Of a stretch of DNA of 64,000 nucleotides, positions 9,251-19,300 are shown piece after piece. The number at the start of each line of letters is the position of its first letter. The first letter of the stretch is position 1. Both the position numbers and the translations under genes were made by a program. Origin of the DNA: Paludisphaera mucosa (lineage in GTDB: Bacteria > Planctomycetota > Planctomycetia > Isosphaerales > Isosphaeraceae); the NCBI RefSeq assembly GCF_029589435.1, contig NZ_JARRAG010000002.1, forward strand, positions 2,728,001 through 2,792,000. The letters are read 5' to 3'. The notes under the pieces were generated by a model that was not told the origin of the DNA, did not search any database, and worked only from the letters and a program-made list of their open reading frames with translations.

Positions 9251-10111
9251 ATGTCGACTACGCCCCTTTCCCGCCCTCCCGAGTCGATGCGACCCGACCG
9301 AATGGAGGTCATGACCCCGGTCGGCTCAGGCGTGGCGATCGAGCTCGCGACCGGCGTCCGGTTCGAGAGTCTGGTCGGCTCGTTCAACCACGCGCGCGGG
9401 CTGACCACGGGCCTCGTCACGATGGCCCCCCTGGCGGGTCTGCCCTACCACACCCAGACTTTCGCCGAGTCGATCACCCTGCTCAAGGGCCGAGTGCTGG
9501 CCGGAGTCCAGGGGCGCGAGTACGAGCTGGAGATCCTCGACAACCTCGTCGTCCCGAATGGGCTGGCCCACATGGTCCGGAATCTCTCGGACACGGAGAC
9601 CGCGGTGCTCCACGTCGCGCTGGCCAGCGACGCGCCGAACCGCACGATCGTCGACCGGCCCTTCCTCCGCGCGCCGATGCCGGCCTCGTCGATCGGCGTC
9701 CCGGGCGCGGAGCGGGTCAATCGCTTCCGGACCGCGGAGAGATTCGAGGCCGGCCCGAACACCGAGTTCATCGACTTCTTCAACGAGACGCTCATGCCGG
9801 GCCTGGAGATGAGCGGCGGCTACGGCCTGTTCCAGCCCGGCGGGCGGCTGCCGGCCCACGTCCACGACTTCGACGAGTCGATCAGCATCATCGACGGCGA
9901 GGCCGTGTGCATCGTCGAGGGCCGGCGGCACGCGATGCGCGACGGCGCGACGGCCCTCCAGCCGCGCGGGCGCGTCCATTACTTCATCAACGAATCCGAC
10001 GGGCCGATGGCCATGATCTGGGTCTACGCCGGGCCGTCGCCGATCCGGATCGTCGTCGACGAACGCTGCGCCACCGCCGAAGGGAACCCCTGGCGCGAGG
10101 GGGACGCCTGA
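9251..10111 (+). CDS. Bicupin protein
   Basis: A 286-residue protein with two cupin barrels. The first spans about residues 40-130 (LPYHTQTFAESITLLKGRV, then NGLAHMVRN). The second spans about residues 190-270 (FQPGGRLPAHVHDFDESISI, then RGRVHYFINE). The second barrel has a canonical HxH plus later Glu/His metal-binding set; the first has weaker ligands. Cupins of this type are sugar-acid isomerases, dioxygenases or binding proteins, so the reaction cannot be assigned. Its stop overlaps the ATG of the next gene by one base, showing translational coupling in the sugar-acid operon. Confidence 0.8.
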   Translation: MSTTPLSRPPESMRPDRMEVMTPVGSGVAIELATGVRFESLVGSFNHARGLTTGLVTMAPLAGLPYHTQTFAESITLLKGRVLAGVQGREYELEILDNLVVPNGLAHMVRNLSDTETAVLHVALASDAPNRTIVDRPFLRAPMPASSIGVPGAERVNRFRTAERFEAGPNTEFIDFFNETLMPGLEMSGGYGLFQPGGRLPAHVHDFDESISIIDGEAVCIVEGRRHAMRDGATALQPRGRVHYFINESDGPMAMIWVYAGPSPIRIVVDERCATAEGNPWREGDA

Positions 10112-11166
10112 TGAGCGGGACGCCCAGGCCGTTTCGAGTGGCGCTGACGGGCGATTTCTTCGGGGCCGACGGGTCGACCAAATATCCCGACATCGGGCTG
10201 TCGACCTTCGAGGGCCGCGACGAGGTTGAGTGGGTCAAACTCCCCGAGCATCGCACTCCGATCGGCCTCGACCAGATCGCCGACGCCGGGGCGCAGGGGG
10301 TCATCGTCCTGACGCCGGCCGTGACGGCCGAGACCGTCTCGCGGGCCGACGACCTGCTGGCGATCGGCCGCTTCGGGGTCGGCTACGACGCGGTGGACGT
10401 GGCCGCCTGCACCGCCGCCGACGTGGCCGTTTTCATCACCGCAGGCGCGGTCGACCGCTCGGTCGCCGAGGCGACGGTGGGCTGGATGATCGCCCTCGGC
10501 CACAACCTGCGGATCAAGGACGCCCTGGTCCGCTCGGGTCGGTGGGACGAGCGGTCGAAATACATGGGCCGAGAGCTTCGCGGGCGGACCTTCGGCGCGG
10601 TCGGCCTGGGCGGCATCGGCCGGGCGACCGTCACGCTGCTCCAGGGCTTCGGCATGAAGACGCCGCTGGCGTACGACCCTTTCCTTGATCCTAAGACGGC
10701 CGACGAGATCGGCGTGCGGCCCGTCGGTCTCGACGAGCTGCTGGCCGAGGCCGACTTCGTCTCCATCCATTGCCCGCTCACCGACCAGACGCGCGGCCTG
10801 ATCGGGGCACGGGAGATCGGGCTGATGAGGCCCGACGCCTTCCTCATCAACACGGCCCGGGGCGGGATCGTCGACGAGGACGCCCTGTACGACGCCCTGG
10901 CGGCCGGCCGGATCGCCGGGGCGGCCCTCGACTGCTTCGCCGAGGAGCCGGTCGTCGAGCCGCATCGTTTCGGGACGCTCGACAACGTGCTGCTCGCACC
11001 CCACTGCATCGCCTGGACCGACGAGCTGTTTCGCGACATCGGCCGCTCGGCCTGCCAGGGGATGCTCGACCTCGCCCTCGGCCGGACGCCGCGCGGCGTG
11101 GTCAATCCCGGGGTCTTCGACCGGCCCGGATTCCAGGAGAAGTGGGCGCGACTGCGCCCGCGTTAA
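10111..11166 (+). CDS. D-isomer-specific 2-hydroxyacid dehydrogenase (phosphoglycerate dehydrogenase-like)
   Basis: A 351-residue NAD-dependent dehydrogenase. The Rossmann motif GLGGIGRATVTLL is central, and the family signatures INTARGGIVDEDALYDAL and CFAEEPVVEPHRF follow. The catalytic trio of Arg, Glu and His is expected in NTARGG, the EEP region and APHCIAW; the His is visible. The start is fixed by the TGATG overlap with the cupin gene, even though the frame stays open far upstream. The family interconverts 2-keto and 2-hydroxy acids; here it may act on a sugar-acid intermediate. It continues the same operon, with 30 bases to the next gene. Confidence 0.92.
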   Translation: MSGTPRPFRVALTGDFFGADGSTKYPDIGLSTFEGRDEVEWVKLPEHRTPIGLDQIADAGAQGVIVLTPAVTAETVSRADDLLAIGRFGVGYDAVDVAACTAADVAVFITAGAVDRSVAEATVGWMIALGHNLRIKDALVRSGRWDERSKYMGRELRGRTFGAVGLGGIGRATVTLLQGFGMKTPLAYDPFLDPKTADEIGVRPVGLDELLAEADFVSIHCPLTDQTRGLIGAREIGLMRPDAFLINTARGGIVDEDALYDALAAGRIAGAALDCFAEEPVVEPHRFGTLDNVLLAPHCIAWTDELFRDIGRSACQGMLDLALGRTPRGVVNPGVFDRPGFQEKWARLRPR

Positions 11167-11196
11167 GGCGAGTGTCGGGCGTGAGGAGCCAGGTTC

Positions 11197-11982
11197 ATGA
11201 GCCGTAGGCTGGAAGGCCAGACCGCCTGGATCAGCGGGGCCGCCTCGGGCATCGGCGAGGCCGCGGCCCGGCTCTTCGCCGCCGAGGGGGCGAACGTCGC
11301 GCTCGTCGACATCGACCGCGAACGGGCCGAGTTCGTTCGCCGCGCGATCGCGGAGGCCGGCGGCCGGGCCCTCGTCTCGACGGCCGACGCCTCGTCCGAG
11401 GCGGCAGTGCGCGACTCGATCGAACGGGCCGTCGCCGAGTTCGGCGGGCTGAGCATCCTCGTCAACTGCGCGGGGATCGTCCACGTCGGGCTGCTGCACG
11501 AGTACGACGAGGCCGACTGGGACCGGCTGATGGGCGTGAACCTCAAGAGCATCTTTTTCTCGGTGAAGCACGGCCTCCCGCACCTGCGACGAGCCTCTCG
11601 GAGCTACGTCGTGAACGTGGGCTCGATCAGCAGCTTCGTGGGCCAGGCCGCGACCCCTGCGTACACGGCCTCGAAGTCGGCGGTGCTGGGGCTGAGCCGT
11701 TCGATCGCCCTGGATTACGCCTCGATCGGCCTGCGGTGCAACTGCGTCTGCCCGGGGATCACCGACACGCCGATGCTCCGCCACCACCTGGGTAAGAACG
11801 CCGACCCCGAGGCCGCCCTCGCCAACCGGCTGCGACGCGTCCCCATGAACGTCGCGCTGACGCCCGACGACGTCGCCCGGTCGGTGCTCTATTTCAGTTG
11901 CGAGGATTCGGCCGGCGTCACCGGGACGTCGCTGGTCGTCGACGGCGGCTACCTCGCCGCCGCCGAGTGGAACTCCGCGTGA
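11197..11982 (+). CDS. SDR family NAD(P)-dependent oxidoreductase
   Basis: A 261-residue classical short-chain dehydrogenase. The cofactor motif SGAASGIG is at residues 13-20, NCAGI at 90-94, the catalytic Ser at about 143, and Tyr156 and Lys160 in YTASK. The C-terminal GTSLVVDGGYLAA is also typical. The D38 after the second strand (VDIDR) suggests NAD rather than NADP. In a rhamnose cluster this could be the L-rhamnose 1-dehydrogenase or a later keto-acid dehydrogenase; the specific substrate is inference. The stop lies just ahead of the next gene. Confidence 0.92.
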   Translation: MSRRLEGQTAWISGAASGIGEAAARLFAAEGANVALVDIDRERAEFVRRAIAEAGGRALVSTADASSEAAVRDSIERAVAEFGGLSILVNCAGIVHVGLLHEYDEADWDRLMGVNLKSIFFSVKHGLPHLRRASRSYVVNVGSISSFVGQAATPAYTASKSAVLGLSRSIALDYASIGLRCNCVCPGITDTPMLRHHLGKNADPEAALANRLRRVPMNVALTPDDVARSVLYFSCEDSAGVTGTSLVVDGGYLAAAEWNSA

Positions 11983-12008
11983 ACCGACCGACCCGGGAGG
12001 ACTTCCGA

Positions 12009-12854
12009 ATGTCGCTGAGGCTGGCCTGTGCGGACTTCACGTTCCCGCTGCTCGACCACGACAGGGTGCTCGACCTGATCGCCCTGCTCGACTTCCAGGG
12101 CGTCGACGTCGGCCTGTTCGAGGGTCGTTCGCACCTCTGGCCTTCGCGGGTCTTCGAGGACCTCCGAGGCTCGGCAAGGACGCTCGCAGGCAAGCTGCGC
12201 GACCGGGGTTTGGAGGCGGCCGACATCTACCTCCAGACCGCGCCCGACTTCGTCTCGCTCGCCCCCAACCACCCCGACCCGGCGAAGCGTAAACAGGCGC
12301 GCGACTGGTTCGAGCGGGCCGTCGAGTTCGCGACGGAGTGCGGCGCGCGGCACGTCTCGGCGCTGCCGGGGGTCGCCTTCGAGGAGGAGCCGGCCGCGGA
12401 TTCGTGGCGGCGATGCTGCGACGAGCTGGCCTGGCGATGCGAGGCCGCTCGGGCGCAGGGCGTCGTGTTCTCGGTCGAGGCGCACGTCGGGTCGATCGCG
12501 CCGACCCCGGCCGCCGCCGCCGAACTGGTTCGGGACGTCCCCGGCCTGACGCTCACGCTCGACTACACCCACTTCACGCGCGACGGCCGGCCCGACTCCG
12601 AGATCGAGCCCCTGATCGCCCATTCGAGCCACTTCCACGCCCGATGCGCCCGGCCCGGCCGGCTCCAGACGTCGTTCAAGGAGAACGCGATCGACTACGG
12701 CCGCGTGCTCGACGTCATGAAGCAGGTCGGCTACTCGGGATTCGTCGGCGTGGAATACGTCTGGATCGACTGGGAGCACTGCAACGAGGTGGACAACCTG
12801 TCGGAGACGATCCTCCTCCGCGACCACCTTCGCGAGCACGCGAAAGCCCGTTGA
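12009..12854 (+). CDS. Sugar phosphate isomerase/epimerase (xylose isomerase-like TIM barrel)
   Basis: A 281-residue AP endonuclease 2/xylose isomerase-type barrel. Probable metal ligands are in FSVEAHVGS (Glu, His), LTLDYTHF (Asp, His), HFHARCA and VGVEYVW (Glu). The ATG at 12009 is preceded by GGGAGG at good spacing and is preferred over the GTG at 11979 that would overlap the SDR stop. It belongs to the same operon. It would epimerise or isomerise a sugar or sugar acid; the substrate is unknown. Confidence 0.88.
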   Translation: MSLRLACADFTFPLLDHDRVLDLIALLDFQGVDVGLFEGRSHLWPSRVFEDLRGSARTLAGKLRDRGLEAADIYLQTAPDFVSLAPNHPDPAKRKQARDWFERAVEFATECGARHVSALPGVAFEEEPAADSWRRCCDELAWRCEAARAQGVVFSVEAHVGSIAPTPAAAAELVRDVPGLTLTLDYTHFTRDGRPDSEIEPLIAHSSHFHARCARPGRLQTSFKENAIDYGRVLDVMKQVGYSGFVGVEYVWIDWEHCNEVDNLSETILLRDHLREHAKAR

Positions 12855-12902
12855 GACCCCTGCGCCGACGACGCCATCCCTCCCCCTTCGAGGCCCTCTC
12901 CG

Positions 12903-15900
12903 ATGCATCGACCCCTGGCCCTCGCCTTGACCTTCGCCCTGGCGACCGCCGCGTCGTCCTGGGCCGCGCCCGCGTCGCTCCGCGTCGAGGACCTGCGCTG
13001 CGAGTACCTGGTGGATCCCCTGGGGATCGACGCCCGGGCTCCTCGCCTGAGCTGGCGGTCGACGGCCCTCAAGCCCGAGGCTCGCGGCCTGACCCAGTCG
13101 GCGTATCAACTACGCGTGGCCCGATCGGAGGAGGACCTTCGCAAGGGCGATGAGGTCCTGTGGGACACGGGCAAGACCATGTCCGATCAATCGCTGCACG
13201 TCCCTTACGCCGGCAGGCCGCTCAAGTCGCACGACGCCTGCTTCTGGTCGGTTCGGGTCTGGGACCAGGACGGGAATCTCTCGGACTGGGGCAAACCCGC
13301 GCGCTGGACGATGGGCCTGCTCTCGCCGGAAGACTGGAAGGGCCGTTGGATCGGCTACGACGGCGGCGACGCGACCGAGAGCCCGGCGTCGCTGTTCGAG
13401 GGGGCCTCTTGGATCTGGCATCCCGGCGTCCGGCCCTCGTCGATCGGCGCGCCGATCGGGCCCCGCTACTTCCGCAAGACGGTGACGATCCCCGAAAGCC
13501 GGAAGGTCCGCAAGGCGACCCTGACGACGGCCGCCGACGACTCGTTCACCGCGTTCCTCAACGGCGAGGCCGCGGGACGGGGCGCCGGCTGGGCGTCGAT
13601 CAAGCCGCTCGACGTGACCTCCTCGATCCGCCCCGGAGCGAACACGCTCGCGGTGGAGGCCGTCAACGCCGCCTCGACGGCCGTCGGCCCCGACAAGAAC
13701 CCCGCGGGCCTGATCGGCCTCCTGAAGGTCGAATTCGAGGAGGGCGCCCCTCTGCTCGTGCCGACCGACTCCACCTGGCGCACTGGCGACAAGGAGGCCG
13801 CCGGCTGGAAGGCCGCCCCCTTCGACGACGCCGCGTGGCCGCTCGCGCAAGAGGCCGGGATGCTGGGATCGGCGCCGTGGGGCACGCTCGGCGCGTCCGA
13901 ACATCGCCGGCTGCCGTCGCGGATGCTGCGGCGCGAGTTCGACGCGCCCAAGGCGGTCCGCCGGGCGACCGCCTCGGTGTGCGGCCTCGGCTTCTTCGAC
14001 CTCCACTTCAACGGCCTGCTCGTCGGCGACCAGCTCATGAACCCCGCCCTCACCGGGTACGACCGCCGGGCCTGCTACGTCACCTTCGACGTGAGCGATC
14101 GCATCAAGCCGGGGCGGAACGCCGTGGGCGTGGTGCTCAGCAACGGCCGCTATTTCGCCCCGCGCGTCAACGACCCCGTCCCGATGCACACGTACGGCTA
14201 CCCGAAGCTGCTGTTCCAGCTACGCATCGAGTACGAGGACGGCTCGATCGCGGAGGTCGTCAGCGACGACCAGTGGCGGCTGACCACCGAGGGGCCGCTC
14301 CGCGCGAGCAACGAGTTCGACGGCGAAGAGTACGACGCCCGCCGCGAGATTCCGCGATGGTCGAGGCACGGCTTCGACGATTCCGGCTGGCGCAAGGCCG
14401 ATTTCGTGGACGCCCCGGGCGGGACGCTCGAAGCCCAGATGATCGAGCCCATCCGCGTGACGCAGGTCCTCAAGCCCGTCGCCGTGACCCACCCGAAGCC
14501 GGGCGTAGATCTGGTCGATTTCGGCCAGGCGTTCTACGGCTCGGTCCGGGTGGCCGTCATCGGGCGGGCCGGCTCTCGCGTGAGTCTGCACACCTCCTTC
14601 AACGTGACGCCGGAAGGCCTGCTGAACGCGGCCAACGACCGCAGCGCCCTCAACACGGACGTTTATACGTTGAGCGGCAGGTCGCTCGAGACCTGGAGCC
14701 CTCGGTTCAAGGGAAACGCCACGCGATACGTTCAGGTCGAGGGGTTCCCGGGCGCTTGGACGGCCTTGAGCTTCGAGGGCCTGGTCACCCACACCGACAT
14801 GGAGCCGGTCGGCGAGTTCTCCTGCTCCAACCCCCTGATCAACCGGATCTACCTGAACGCCCGCTGGGGCACGCGGATGCAGAATCGGAGCGTGCCCATG
14901 GAGCCCGACCGCGACGAACGGATGCCCTGGTCGGGACACCCGGCCAAGACGTCCGAGAGCGAGGGCTACGCCTTCAACGTCGCCCGATTCTACGACCACT
15001 TCCTGCACAACTACCGGGCCCACCAGGGCGAAGACGGCAGCCTCCAGGAGATCCTGCCGCCGTACTGGACCTTCAACTCGAAGGACATCGTCTGGCCCAG
15101 CGTGGTCACGATCATCCCCGACTGGTACCACGACTTCTACGGCGACGTCCGGCCCCTGGCCGACAACTTCGATTGCATCAAGCGCTGGGTGCTCTTTCAT
15201 GAGAAGGCGTATCTGAAGCCGGACGGCACGATCGATTATTGCAACTTCGGCGACTGGGTCGACGAGACGTGGATCAAGGGCGCCGCCGACAAGCGCGTCA
15301 CGTCCCGGCCGCTGATCTCGTCGGCGTACTACTACAACAACTGCCGAATCGTCGCCCGCGCCGCCCGGCTCCTGGGCAAGGCCGACGACGTCGCGCTCTT
15401 CGACGCCATGGCCGCGAAGGCGAAGGCCGCTTTCAACGCCCGATTCTTCGACCCCAAGACCAACATGTACGAGAGCACGACCCAGGCGTCCTACGTCTTC
15501 CCGCTGGCGTTCGGCCTCGTGCCCGAGGCGCACCGGAAGGCGGTCGTCGCCAACCTCGTCGACGAGATCCTGGTGAAGAAGCAGGGCCACACGTCGGTGG
15601 GGCTCGTCGGGATGCAGTGGTTCATGCAGGTCCTGACGAACGAGGGCCGGGCCGACGTGGCCTACACCGTCGCCACCCAGACGACGCGGCCGAGCTGGGG
15701 CTACATGGTCTCGAAGGGGGCCACGACGAGCTGGGAGCGTTGGGACACCGACACCCAGGACGGCGGCATGAACGGCGAGAGCCAGAAGATCCTCTCGGGC
15801 AACCTCGAAGCCTGGCTATACCAAACGCTGGGCGGGATCAACTACGACCCCGAGCGCCCGGGCTTCAAGCACAGCATCCTCCGCCCGTGGCCGGTCGGCG

Positions 15901-16190
15901 ACCTGACCTCGGTCCACGCCTCGCACAAATCGCTCTACGGGCCCATCGCGAGCGATTGGAAGATCGAGGACGCGGCGTTCGTCTGGACGGTGACGGTCCC
16001 CCCGAACACGACGGCGGCCATCCACGTGCCTTCGACCGACCCGGCCGCCGTGACGGAAGGGGGCCAGCCCGCCGGCCACGCCCCGGGCGTCCGGTTCGAA
16101 CGCGCCGAGCCCGGGTTCGCGGTCTATTCCGTCGGCTCGGGGACGTACGCGTTCCGCTCTCCGGCCTGGAGGTCGGACGCTCCTCGTTGA
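12903..16190 (+). CDS. Secreted alpha-L-rhamnosidase, glycoside hydrolase family 78
   Basis: A 1,095-residue protein with a clear signal peptide (first 22 residues ending SSWAA). Family order is visible: an N-terminal fibronectin-like domain (RVEDLRCEYLVDPLGID, APRLSWR), the carbohydrate-binding N-domains, and a six-hairpin catalytic barrel with MEPDRDERMPWSGHPAKTSE, whose Asp and Glu are expected catalytic residues. A C-terminal domain follows (ILRPWPVGDLTSVHASHKS). Length is normal for bacterial GH78. It should release L-rhamnose from plant or algal glycans outside the cytoplasm. Following the aldolase, dehydrogenases and isomerase with a 48-base gap, it supplies the substrate that explains the cluster. 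The family call is firm. Confidence 0.95.
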   Translation: MHRPLALALTFALATAASSWAAPASLRVEDLRCEYLVDPLGIDARAPRLSWRSTALKPEARGLTQSAYQLRVARSEEDLRKGDEVLWDTGKTMSDQSLHVPYAGRPLKSHDACFWSVRVWDQDGNLSDWGKPARWTMGLLSPEDWKGRWIGYDGGDATESPASLFEGASWIWHPGVRPSSIGAPIGPRYFRKTVTIPESRKVRKATLTTAADDSFTAFLNGEAAGRGAGWASIKPLDVTSSIRPGANTLAVEAVNAASTAVGPDKNPAGLIGLLKVEFEEGAPLLVPTDSTWRTGDKEAAGWKAAPFDDAAWPLAQEAGMLGSAPWGTLGASEHRRLPSRMLRREFDAPKAVRRATASVCGLGFFDLHFNGLLVGDQLMNPALTGYDRRACYVTFDVSDRIKPGRNAVGVVLSNGRYFAPRVNDPVPMHTYGYPKLLFQLRIEYEDGSIAEVVSDDQWRLTTEGPLRASNEFDGEEYDARREIPRWSRHGFDDSGWRKADFVDAPGGTLEAQMIEPIRVTQVLKPVAVTHPKPGVDLVDFGQAFYGSVRVAVIGRAGSRVSLHTSFNVTPEGLLNAANDRSALNTDVYTLSGRSLETWSPRFKGNATRYVQVEGFPGAWTALSFEGLVTHTDMEPVGEFSCSNPLINRIYLNARWGTRMQNRSVPMEPDRDERMPWSGHPAKTSESEGYAFNVARFYDHFLHNYRAHQGEDGSLQEILPPYWTFNSKDIVWPSVVTIIPDWYHDFYGDVRPLADNFDCIKRWVLFHEKAYLKPDGTIDYCNFGDWVDETWIKGAADKRVTSRPLISSAYYYNNCRIVARAARLLGKADDVALFDAMAAKAKAAFNARFFDPKTNMYESTTQASYVFPLAFGLVPEAHRKAVVANLVDEILVKKQGHTSVGLVGMQWFMQVLTNEGRADVAYTVATQTTRPSWGYMVSKGATTSWERWDTDTQDGGMNGESQKILSGNLEAWLYQTLGGINYDPERPGFKHSILRPWPVGDLTSVHASHKSLYGPIASDWKIEDAAFVWTVTVPPNTTAAIHVPSTDPAAVTEGGQPAGHAPGVRFERAEPGFAVYSVGSGTYAFRSPAWRSDAPR

Positions 16191-16240
16191 AACTCGCGCC
16201 CGGAAGGGCCTGCCGTTCTCACCCATCCGGGGAGCCCGGC

Positions 16241-16267
16241 AAGCCCCGCCGTCCGACGCGGGGCCTT
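16241..16267. terminator. Hairpin between convergent genes
   Basis: AAGCCCCGC, an 8-base loop, then GCGGGGCCTT can fold into a GC-rich stem. It lies in the 110 bases between the rhamnosidase stop and the stop of the opposing giant gene, a typical place for a shared terminator. The U tract is weak on both sides. Confidence 0.5.
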
Positions 16268-16300
16268 GGTCGCCGCCTTTTCCAGGCCGCCCGCCGAAAC

Positions 16301-19300
16301 TCAACGCATGCGACCACCCGACCGGCTCGAGTGGAAGGCGCGAGCGATCGTCGCGCCTGGGGCGTGGGCCGTGACTTTCGGGACGATCGGCGTCGGCGTC
16401 GAGCGACTTCGCGACGCCGAGGGGGTTAACGTCACCCGGATCGAGTTGGACCTCGCCCCGGTCAGATTCGCGGTGCCGCTGTAGACGGCGTAGAAGGACT
16501 TCTGGAAGGCCTGGCAGAGGAGGCGGTCGAAGGTCGCCCGGCCGTTCTCGACCGCCTTCGTCGCGACGATCCGGCCGTTGGACTGGCGGATCGAGACGGT
16601 CCCCTCGGAGATCGGCCGGGCCGCGCCGGCGGAATCCACGAGCACCGTGAACACGACCGAGCGATGCGTCTGGGATGGGCCGGAGGGCGGGACCACGGCG
16701 TAATCCAACTTCGCCACCGCCTGATTGACCGCCACCTCCTGCACCATCACCGCCGAGGTGCTCGACCGATAGCCGTCCGTGCCGAGATAGGTCGCCGCGA
16801 GGGAATGCTCGCCGGCGGCCAGCGAGGCGACCAGGAGGCTCGCTTGCCCCCATGCCGTCGGCGTGGCGACCTGGAGGCTCGCCAGGCCCGTTCCCGACAC
16901 GGGGACGACGCCGAGGAGCAAGCCGCCGTCCCAGAACTGCACCATGCCGACGAGCGATTGCGCCCCCCCGCCCGTCGCCTGAACGATCGCCGTCAAGAGG
17001 ACGCCCTGCCCATACAGCGAGGCGTCGCGGGCCGAGGTCAGCGTGGTCGTCGTCGACGTCACGCCCGGGTCGACCGTCAGGCTGTAGGACTGGACGGCGT
17101 CGGGAGCGACGCCGTTGGACGCGGCCAGGGTCAGGGCGTAGACGCCGCCGGACCCCGCGGCGGGCGCGCCGGCCAGCGTGGCCGTGCCGTCGCCGTTGTC
17201 GACGAACGACAATCCCGCGGGCAGGACGCCCGTCTGGAGGACGACGGCCGACGGATATCCGTTGGTGGTCACGGTGAACGATCCCGAACGCTCGGCGACG
17301 AAGGTCGCGTGGTCTACGCTGGTGAACGTCGAGGCCTGGCCGACCGTCAGGGTGAAGGCCTGGACGGCGTCGAGAGCGACGCCGTTGGACGCGGCCAGGG
17401 TCAGGGCGTAGACGCCGCCGGACCCCGCGGCGGGCGCGCCGGCCAGCGTGGCCGTGCCGTCGCCGTTGTCGACGAACGACAATCCCGCGGGCAGGCTCCC
17501 GGTCGCGGCGAGAGCAGGGGCCGGGAAGCCGCTCGTCGCGATCGTGAACGAACTCGCCAGCCCGGCGACGAAGGTCGCGTGGTCTACGCTGGTGAACGTC
17601 GAAACCTGGCCGACCGTCAGGGTGAAGGCCTGGACGGCGTCGGGAGCGGCGCCGTTCGACGCGGCCAGGGTCAGGGCGTAGACGCCGCCGGACCCCGCGG
17701 CGGGCGCGCCGGTCAGCGTGGCCGTGCCGTCGCCGTTGTCGACGAAGGTCAGGCCCGCCGGCAGCGCGCCCGTCGCGGCGACGCCGGCGACCGGATAGCC
17801 GCTCGTGGTCACGGTGAACGAGCCGGAGCGGCCGACGACGAACGCGGCGTGGTCGGCGCTCGTGACGGCCGGGGCCTGATTGATGGTCAGGGTGAAGGTC
17901 TGGACCGCGTCGGGCGTGGCGCCGTTGGACGCGGTGAAGGTCAGTTGGTACGAGCCGCCGGCCCCCGCGGCGGGCGTCCCCTTCAAAGTGCCCGCGCCCT
18001 TGCCGTCGGCCTTGAAGGTCACGCCGTCGGGGAGCGTCCCGGACATGCTCAGTACGGCTGCGGGCGCGCCGGTCGTCAGGATCGCGAAGCTGCCGGCCCT
18101 GCCGACGAGCCACGTCGCATGACCGACGCTGGTGATGGCGGGTGCGGCCATCGCGGTGAGCGTCAGGTCGTGACCGGAGCCCCCGGCGTAACTGACGAGG
18201 AACTCGTACGAGCGTGCATCGACCCCTACGAGCGTGACGACCTCGCCGTCCGGGAGGTTGGTGAACTCCCCGACGATGGGCCCTCCAGTGTTGCGCACGA
18301 TCGTCATCGTCCGGCCCGCCTCCGGCGCGAAGGGCAGGCCCAGGTTCAGCGCCAATCCGGCGGCCGTGAACCCCCTGGTCGTGAATGTGGAGCCGGCGGC
18401 CGGCACGTCGGCGGCCAGTCCGCCCGTGCCGGGGATCAACGTGACCGCGCCGCCGTGGCCGTCCAGGGCGGTCGTGGCGCCGGGCGCGAGCACGATGCCG
18501 CCGTCGCCGACGGCGGACTGGACGACGGTCGTGGCGGCCCCCGCCGTGGTGGCGATCGTGGCGCCCGTGAGCGTGACGTCGCCGGTCTGGGCGTGGTCGC
18601 CGACCACGACCTCGCCCGTCGCCAGGGTCACGATCCGCGCGAGCTCGGCGTTCGTCAGGTTGACGCCCTTGAGCTGGACGTCGCCGGCGCCCAGGCTCAT
18701 GGGGCGGCCCGGCGACGACGAGCGGATCGAGGCCAGGCTCGTCGGGGCGACGTTCGTCGTCAGCCGCGCGACGACGCCGCTCGCCGTGACATAGAGGCGG
18801 CCGCCGGCGTCGAAGGCGAGGAAGGCGGGCTGGTACAGCCCGGCGGACTGGGGGACGAGCGTCGAGACGACGGCGTTGGAAGTCACCTGCAAGATCGCGC
18901 CGTCGCCGTTGGCGACGATCAGTCGACCTCCGGAGTCGAAGGCCAGTCCCTGGGGCCGGGTCAGCCCGGAGGTGGAATCGACGAAGACGCTGGCGACGCC
19001 GTCGGGCGTGACCCGGCTCACGGTATTGGCCGAGAAGTTCGAGACGTAGAGGTCGCCCGCCGCGTCGAACGCCAGGCCCGTCGCCCCGTCCAGGCCGGTC
19101 GCGAAGGTGGAAACCACGCCGTCCGGCGTCACCCTGCTCACCTTGTCGGACAGGAAGCACGCGACGTAGAGGTCGCCCGCCGCGTCGAACGCCAGGGCTC
19201 TCAGGTTCGAGAGGCCGCTGTCGGAGGAGACGAAGAGGCTGACGGTCCCGTCGGGCGTCACCTTGCTGATCGTGCCCTCCGCCGAATTCGCCACGAAGAG

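Noticed and set aside
17071-18150. Regular repeats as a possible CRISPR array
   Set aside because: The period is 270 bp, the repeats are coding, and there are no short repeats with unique spacers. No CRISPR or cas genes were seen anywhere in the window.
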